From: Bacteroidales bacterium UBA3143
Lineage (GTDB): Bacteria; Bacteroidota; Bacteroidia; Bacteroidales; Dysgonomonadaceae
Direction: 5' to 3'
Length of the DNA: 11,635 bases
Assembly (NCBI GenBank): GCA_002364735.1
Contig: DEZB01000036.1
Span: 1-11,635, forward strand
Position 1 is the stretch's first letter. Every line of letters begins with the position of its first letter. Below, in pieces: positions 7,841 through 11,635 of the stretch. The position numbers and the translations under genes are program-made. The notes under the pieces were generated by a model. The model was not told where the DNA came from. It saw only the letters and a list, made by a program, of their open reading frames with translations, and did no database searches.

Positions 7841-7880
7841 ATAAGAAACAAACCATATCAAAATATGATTTGTTTCTTAT
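7841..7880 (-). terminator. Intercistronic hairpin after the DUF1080 gene
   Basis: A nearly perfect 18-bp stem (7880-7863 with 7858-7841) closes a 4-nt loop, 9 nt after the DUF1080 stop codon. The single non-canonical pair is U·G in the minus-strand RNA but C·A in the plus-strand RNA, which points to function in the operon transcript. The bases after the stem are only weakly U-rich (TTCTACACAT). It may therefore act as a processing or stability hairpin rather than as a strong terminator. Confidence 0.6.
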
Positions 7881-7889
7881 GATTGTATC

Positions 7890-9248
7890 TTAGTCTAACT
7901 CTTTTATTTTTACGTTTTGGAACCACACCTCATCGCCATGATCTTGCAATAAGATATGCCCAGTTTCTGCATTTCCAAAGTTTGGCCAATCTTTATACTT
8001 GCTAAAGTCAACTAAGGCATCCCACATTTGATTATTGCGCTCGTATTCCACAATTTTTACATCGTTCAACCAATGTTCAACGTGATTTCCTTTCACAACA
8101 ATCATAGCCGTATTAAAGAATCTTCCTCTAAAAGGTTTGTCAGCAGGAGCTGCAATTAGATCGTAAAGAGAACCCAAAGTTCTGTTACCCGCTACACCCA
8201 TTTTTGCATCAGGATGATTTTTGTCGTCCAAAATTTGGAATTCACATCCAATTGCCGAACCTTCACCTGTGTTCAAATCAGGATCAACAAAATATTTAAT
8301 GCCGCTATTTGCACCTTCTGTAATTTTAAAATCAACTTTTAAAACAAAGTTTTTATATTTTTTGATTGTAACTATGTCTCCACCGTTAGTAGATTCGCCA
8401 CCATCACTTTTCAAGACCTTTAAAACTCCATCTTCAATCACCCAACCCTTTTCAGGAAAGTGATCCAAACGAGCACCTCTCCAGCCATTGGTTGTTATTC
8501 CATCCCAAAGCAATTTCCAACCTTCTTGTTTTTCTTTTTCAGAAATGGTATTTGCAATTGCATTTACTTGTTTTATACCATTGTCTTCATGAGGAGTAGC
8601 AAATTGCTCTACATTTTCTGTTAAGATTCGCATGTTGCGCCATTGTACAGTTTTACCTATTTGTTCATCCTTGTTGATGGAGTGTACTTGTAAAGCAATG
8701 ATTCCCGAGGGTGTCATGTCATCAATTAAATTAGCAGCAGGTACACCATTTATCCAAGTTCTGATAGAATTACCAATTGCTTCAATACGTCCTTTATTCC
8801 ACTCTTCGCTTTTGTAAGCTTTTTGTGCAGCAGGATTGGTTGTTAATGGATATAACCAGCCACGTCTTGCTTCATCATATATTCCTCCAGTCCAAGCACG
8901 AGGAGATGGATCAAATTCATATTGATATCCATGCACACGACCATTGTTATAATCTTTCAGACTTTGGCTCCTAAATTGAATTCCAGAATTAAATCCATCA
9001 GCTACTTTAAATTCAAATTCTAAAATAAAATCGCCATACATCTTTTCAGTGGCTAAAAATGAATTTGGTGATCCTTTTACGGCAGTACCTATCAAGATTT
9101 TATCTTTTACCTTGTAATCGGCTGTACCGTTCACTTGTTTCCATCCTTTCAGGTTCTTGCCATTAAACAAGTCTTGCCATTTGGCGTCTTGACCAGTTGC
9201 TGCTATGGTAATTAACAGCGAAACAAAAAGTATTAAGTTCTTTTTCAT
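7890..9248 (-). CDS. Secreted tandem DUF1080 (3-keto-disaccharide hydrolase-like) protein
   Basis: The 452-residue product has a Sec signal peptide: KK, a hydrophobic stretch at about 5-17, and cleavage near residues 19/20. It has no lipobox cysteine, so it is probably periplasmic. Two DUF1080 concanavalin-like domains follow. The first (about 22-210) has DLFNGKNLKGW, NSGIQFRS at 87-94 and YQYEFD at 108-113. The second (about 243-452) has LLWDGITTNGW, NSGIKYF at 314-320, CEFQILDD at 335-342 and a closing HG-EVWFQNVKI strand. The family is PF06439; some members cleave 3-keto-glycosides made by periplasmic Gfo/Idh/MocA-type oxidoreductases, none of which is in the window. It is the first gene of the cluster, so it may release hexuronate from an oxidised glycoside before import, which is inference. 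The domain call is secure; the substrate is unknown. Confidence 0.88.
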   Translation of the reverse strand: MKKNLILFVSLLITIAATGQDAKWQDLFNGKNLKGWKQVNGTADYKVKDKILIGTAVKGSPNSFLATEKMYGDFILEFEFKVADGFNSGIQFRSQSLKDYNNGRVHGYQYEFDPSPRAWTGGIYDEARRGWLYPLTTNPAAQKAYKSEEWNKGRIEAIGNSIRTWINGVPAANLIDDMTPSGIIALQVHSINKDEQIGKTVQWRNMRILTENVEQFATPHEDNGIKQVNAIANTISEKEKQEGWKLLWDGITTNGWRGARLDHFPEKGWVIEDGVLKVLKSDGGESTNGGDIVTIKKYKNFVLKVDFKITEGANSGIKYFVDPDLNTGEGSAIGCEFQILDDKNHPDAKMGVAGNRTLGSLYDLIAAPADKPFRGRFFNTAMIVVKGNHVEHWLNDVKIVEYERNNQMWDALVDFSKYKDWPNFGNAETGHILLQDHGDEVWFQNVKIKELD

Positions 9249-9429
9249 TGTAATAATTTTTAAAAATATGTTCTACTAAATTTGGATTTTATCTCACTAA
9301 ATAAAAACTTTCATGACTCATTCAAACAAATTTGCTCATTTAAAAAAACATCACCTCATTATCATAGACATATTAGCTATTAGAAACACTTTTAATTATA
9401 GATGATTTTTTTTAAATTAAGCGTAGTTG

Positions 9430-9437
9430 CAAATATA
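9430..9437 (-). promoter_or_regulatory. Candidate -7 box for the uronate cluster
   Basis: The minus strand reads TATATTTG, a perfect match to TAnnTTTG, about 180 nt before the DUF1080 start codon. No clear -33 TTTG was found at 19-21 nt. It is the only exact match to the consensus I found between the two divergent genes in this direction. Confidence 0.4.
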
Positions 9438-9556
9438 CAATAAAAACGCAAAAACAGGTAAACATACTATCATAAATATGAAGTTATGCAACTTTAACGA
9501 ATCAGTAAAAAATAAATTTCTGTGATTTAATTATCTTATTCGGTTGCATTCTTAGA

Positions 9557-9570
9557 TGATTAGTTAATCA
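9557..9570. promoter_or_regulatory. Short palindrome, possible operator
   Basis: TGATTAGTTAATCA has perfect 6-bp arms (TGATTA / TAATCA) around a 2-bp centre. It lies roughly midway between the two opposing -7 boxes, where a regulator of either transcription unit could bind. Palindromes of this size are not rare in AT-rich DNA, and no regulator gene is in the window, so this is only a candidate. Confidence 0.25.
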
Positions 9571-9640
9571 ATAGCAACTTTAAACAGTACTATTAAAGAA
9601 AAAAAATTTTTTAATTAATAGTTTATAATCAGCTAATTGT

Positions 9641-9648
9641 TATTTTTG
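9641..9648 (+). promoter_or_regulatory. Candidate -7 box for the DUF4230 gene
   Basis: TATTTTTG matches the Bacteroidota -7 consensus TAnnTTTG exactly and stands 53 nt before the DUF4230 ATG. That would give a leader of about 45 nt. No convincing -33 element was seen upstream. Confidence 0.45.
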
Positions 9649-9701
9649 TACGTCAATCGTTTATATCAAATATAATTTAGAATCATTTTTTCGCGAAAAT
9701 C

Positions 9702-10307
9702 ATGAGAAAACGTATCAACTTTGTTACTATATTCTTTATACTTACTACAATATTACTGTCAATTTTTCTTTTCACTAATTACAACTCAAAAGATAAGGAG
9801 TTAGGATATGACAGTAGTTCTATACTTAACCGTGTTGTACCGATTCAAGAGTTAGCACTCGTAAAGTATAATTATTCGGGAGTAATTGGTTATAAAGATT
9901 TTATCAAGGTATTGAAAATTAACATCCCTCTAACTGAAAAATCTTTTTTATTGAAATACAATGGCTATATAAAAGCGGGTGTTGATTTTAAAAATATGAA
10001 AGTAGAGGTTATTGGAAAAGATGTTCATATATCATTACCTCGTCCTAAAATACTGGATACACTTATCGATGAGAAATCAATTAAAGTGTACAACGAAAGT
10101 ATGAATGCTTTTAATCCGCTAACAATAGCCGATTACAATAAAGCCATTATGAAAGAAAAAGATAACATGATAGGCGATGCCATCCGTCAAGGTATTTTAA
10201 AAGATGCCACTACACAAGCAGAGTTAGTGCTTACATCTATTATGAAAGATATGGGGTTTGAAAACATTAAAATCACACAAGAAATAACTATTCCACAATC
10301 AAAATAA
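9702..10307 (+). CDS. DUF4230 family membrane-anchored protein
   Basis: The product is 201 residues: a short basic N-terminus (MRKR), one hydrophobic helix at about 7-25, then a soluble domain. The helix could be an uncleaved signal anchor that places the rest outside the cytoplasmic membrane. The pattern of DUF4230 is recognisable: ELALVKYNYSGV near 50-61, INIPLTEKSFLLKYNGYIKAG at 73-93, ISLPRPKIL at 110-118, and a helical tail with AELVLTSIMKDMGFENIKI. The function of DUF4230 is not established to my knowledge. It begins a plus-strand unit, divergent from the uronate cluster, and is followed 27 nt later by another membrane protein. No Shine-Dalgarno sequence precedes the ATG, as is usual in Bacteroidota. 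Confidence 0.8.
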   Translation: MRKRINFVTIFFILTTILLSIFLFTNYNSKDKELGYDSSSILNRVVPIQELALVKYNYSGVIGYKDFIKVLKINIPLTEKSFLLKYNGYIKAGVDFKNMKVEVIGKDVHISLPRPKILDTLIDEKSIKVYNESMNAFNPLTIADYNKAIMKEKDNMIGDAIRQGILKDATTQAELVLTSIMKDMGFENIKITQEITIPQSK

Positions 10308-10334
10308 AAAAATCAACTTATTAATTATATCATC

Positions 10335-10859
10335 ATGAAATTTACTACCAAGCTAATAATCTTTTGGGCTTCTGTTTTTTTAATTTTTTTGTTAGGTATC
10401 ATTTTTGTAATGACTGTTTTTTGGGAAGTCCGATTCAACTATTGGCAGCTATTAATAGCGTTTTTTATTAATGGCATAATACCACCAGCCGTTATCACCT
10501 CTTTTTTTTACAAAAGATTAGATTATATGGAGTCTGAAAACATAGAGCCTCCTACTTTTGAAGGGGTTAAAACAGCTCAACTCCCTTTTCAAGCTCGTAC
10601 CCGTTATTCATTTGATGAATTGATGCAAAAAGTAGACCGACAATACATTATTTCTTTCTCAGATAGAGAAAAACAAATACTTAAATTCCGAACTGATTCG
10701 CGAATGCTTTCTTGGGGTATTGGTGGCTATATAAAAATGATTGATGAAAACAATGTTTTAGTTGTAGCCTATCCTATATTTCCTAACTCACGAAGAGATA
10801 CTCTCTCAGTGAATCAAACCCTTAGAATTTTAAATTCAGTATTTAATCCATGTAATTAA
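10335..10859 (+). CDS. Unrecognised two-helix membrane protein
   Basis: I do not recognise this 174-residue protein. It has two predicted transmembrane helices at about 5-29 and 36-59, joined by a very short turn, so both ends should lie on the same side. By the positive-inside rule (KRLDY after helix 2, K6 before helix 1) that side is the cytoplasm. The remaining 110 residues form a soluble domain: SFDELMQKVDRQYIISFSDREKQILKF reads as helix then strand, and later segments such as GGYIKMIDENNVLVVAYPIFP look like beta strands. No catalytic motif is visible. It is very likely co-transcribed with the DUF4230 gene 27 nt upstream, which suggests a shared envelope role, but nothing in the sequence defines it. 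Confidence 0.75.
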   Translation: MKFTTKLIIFWASVFLIFLLGIIFVMTVFWEVRFNYWQLLIAFFINGIIPPAVITSFFYKRLDYMESENIEPPTFEGVKTAQLPFQARTRYSFDELMQKVDRQYIISFSDREKQILKFRTDSRMLSWGIGGYIKMIDENNVLVVAYPIFPNSRRDTLSVNQTLRILNSVFNPCN

Positions 10860-11330
10860 CCCCTTGATTTTATAGAAGACATAAACGCTTTACAAGTATA
10901 CCTTTCGCTTATTTATTGTTGAACATTTAGCATTTCATATATTAGATGAATATCACTGATAATGAAAATGCATTTCCTAATATAAGCAACCTATTCAAGA
11001 CTTCAGACGGATAAGAGGAATAGAAACATCTATGACAATTTTCTACAAAATGTGTCTAATTAGTAGCAAAATGATTTTACTTAATCACTTTTATTTCTTA
11101 CAAAATTCGTTTTTTGTTGTTTCTTACCAACGTGTTTTAAAACTCCTACACTAATTACAAACCATTACATTCAGAAATAATTTAACAGAGGATTGACCTC
11201 CATTTTCATACTTATGAGCAGGAAATAAAATTCCGCTTTTAATAATCTTCTTCAAAAAGTTTAGCTAACCGTTTTCAGCAAATAAATTCAAGAAACAATG
11301 GACCAGTCTAAAAGCCACAAGGAAGGACTT
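10860..11330. other. Gene-free AT-rich region
   Basis: Nothing codable is evident in these 471 bases. The longest ATG frames I noticed are about 20 codons (for example 10946-11014) and have no support. No hairpin with a T-run was found after the last plus-strand gene, and no tRNA or transposon end was seen. The AT-rich character ends near 11300, where the flank of the repeat array begins. Confidence 0.6.
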
Positions 11331-11635
11331 TACAACTACTTGAAAAGTTATTCAATGTGACATGGAGTAAGTGGACAAGTAGTTGGAAAGTATAAAACGG
11401 CGACAGGAACAACTGGACAAGTAGTTGAAAAGTCACTCAATGTGACATGGAGTAGGTGGACAAGTAGTTGGAAAGTTCAACATTGCGCCGTGAAGAGGTT
11501 GACAAGTAGTTGAAAAGTATAAAACGGTGCCGTGTTGGACTGGACAAGTAGTTGAAAAGTTACTCAATGTGACATGGACTAAGTGGACAAGTAGTTGGAA
11601 ACAATAAAACGGCGCCGTGTTGAACTGGACAAGTA
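11331..11635. repeat. 42/43-bp tandem repeat array with two alternating unit types
   Basis: Units start at 11331, 11374, 11416, 11459, 11501, 11543, 11586 and 11628 (the last cut off by the window), with spacings of 43, 42, 43, 42, 42, 43 and 42. Each full unit opens with an 18-bp box, consensus GACAAGTAGTTGRAAAGT. The next 24-25 bp fall into two classes: type A (43 bp) contains CAATGTGACATGGA, and type B (42 bp) contains TAAAACGGCGCCGTG. The order is A, B, A, diverged B, B, A, B. Type A contains the palindrome ATGTGACAT and intact type B contains ACGGCGCCGT. The units are visibly richer in G+C (about 37-45% in the units I counted) than the DNA to their left. Because the 43-bp units shift the reading frame, the array is unlikely to be coding. 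Confidence 0.9.

Larger units (their letters stand above)
9249..9701. other. Divergent AT-rich intergenic region
   Basis: These 453 bases separate the minus-strand uronate cluster from the plus-strand DUF4230 gene. I find no open frame worth calling and no tRNA. The region is very AT-rich with several A/T homopolymer runs, and it holds one -7-like box facing each way (9430-9437 minus, 9641-9648 plus) and a short palindrome at 9557-9570. If the minus box is used, the DUF1080 message would have a leader of roughly 180 nt in which I see no strong secondary structure. Confidence 0.7.

Noticed and set aside
10946..11014. Short ORF of 22 codons in the right intergenic region
   Set aside because: No promoter, no ribosome binding site and no recognisable motif; consistent with chance.
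11299..11361. Short ORF of 20 codons starting at ATG 11299 (MDQSKSHKEGLYNYLKSYSM)
   Set aside because: It runs into the first repeat unit, has no recognisable domain or supporting signal, and its length is within chance expectation.
11361..11515. Open frames running through the repeat array (plus strand 11361-11515, and a minus-strand frame entering from the right edge)
   Set aside because: The 43-bp units shift the frame relative to the 42-bp units, so no frame keeps a repeating peptide; the plus-strand frame has no ATG, and both end in stops within the array.
11331..11635. CRISPR array (direct repeats with regular spacers)
   Set aside because: The repeat box is only 18 bp, the spacers recur as two types instead of being unique, and no cas gene is present.

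Overview
The window looks like a stretch of a Bacteroidota chromosome, most likely order Bacteroidales. The evidence is AT-rich DNA, start codons preceded by A/T-rich leaders with no clear Shine-Dalgarno sequence, matches to the Bacteroidota -7 promoter element TAnnTTTG, and protein families typical of the group (DUF1080, DUF4230, ACS-family hexuronate transporter, SDR-type fructuronate reductase).

Layout. Positions 35-9248 hold seven genes all on the minus strand. In transcription order they are: a secreted tandem DUF1080 (3-keto-glycoside hydrolase-like) protein, uronate isomerase (uxaC), a hexuronate MFS transporter (exuT), an SDR fructuronate reductase / mannonate oxidoreductase, a PfkB-family sugar-acid kinase, decarboxylating 6-phosphogluconate dehydrogenase (gnd), and a LarA-superfamily (nickel-pincer) hydroxyacid epimerase. 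Strong hairpins lie after the DUF1080 gene, after exuT and after gnd. A roughly 450-base AT-rich divergent region (9249-9701) follows. Then come two plus-strand genes, a DUF4230 membrane-anchored protein and an unrecognised two-helix membrane protein. A gene-free region (10860-11635) ends in a regular 42/43-bp tandem repeat array that runs off the right edge.

How the genes may work together. Hexuronate enters through ExuT, UxaC makes fructuronate (or tagaturonate), and the SDR reduces fructuronate to D-mannonate. The textbook continuation is mannonate dehydratase, KDG kinase and KDPG aldolase, but neither the dehydratase nor the aldolase is present here. The cluster instead carries a LarA homologue and a 6-phosphogluconate dehydrogenase. 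Some LarA homologues are known D-gluconate 2-epimerases, which interconvert D-mannonate and D-gluconate. The gene set therefore fits an alternative route: glucuronate, fructuronate, mannonate, gluconate (nickel-pincer epimerase), 6-phosphogluconate (the PfkB kinase), then ribulose 5-phosphate + CO2 + NADPH (Gnd). This is an inference from gene content and conserved residues, but it is the most interesting reading of the window.

The second item of interest is the repeat array at 11331-11635. It has an 18-bp conserved box every 42 or 43 bp, separated by two alternating spacer types. It is not CRISPR-like, because the spacers themselves recur. No tRNA, rRNA, insertion sequence or transposase was seen.
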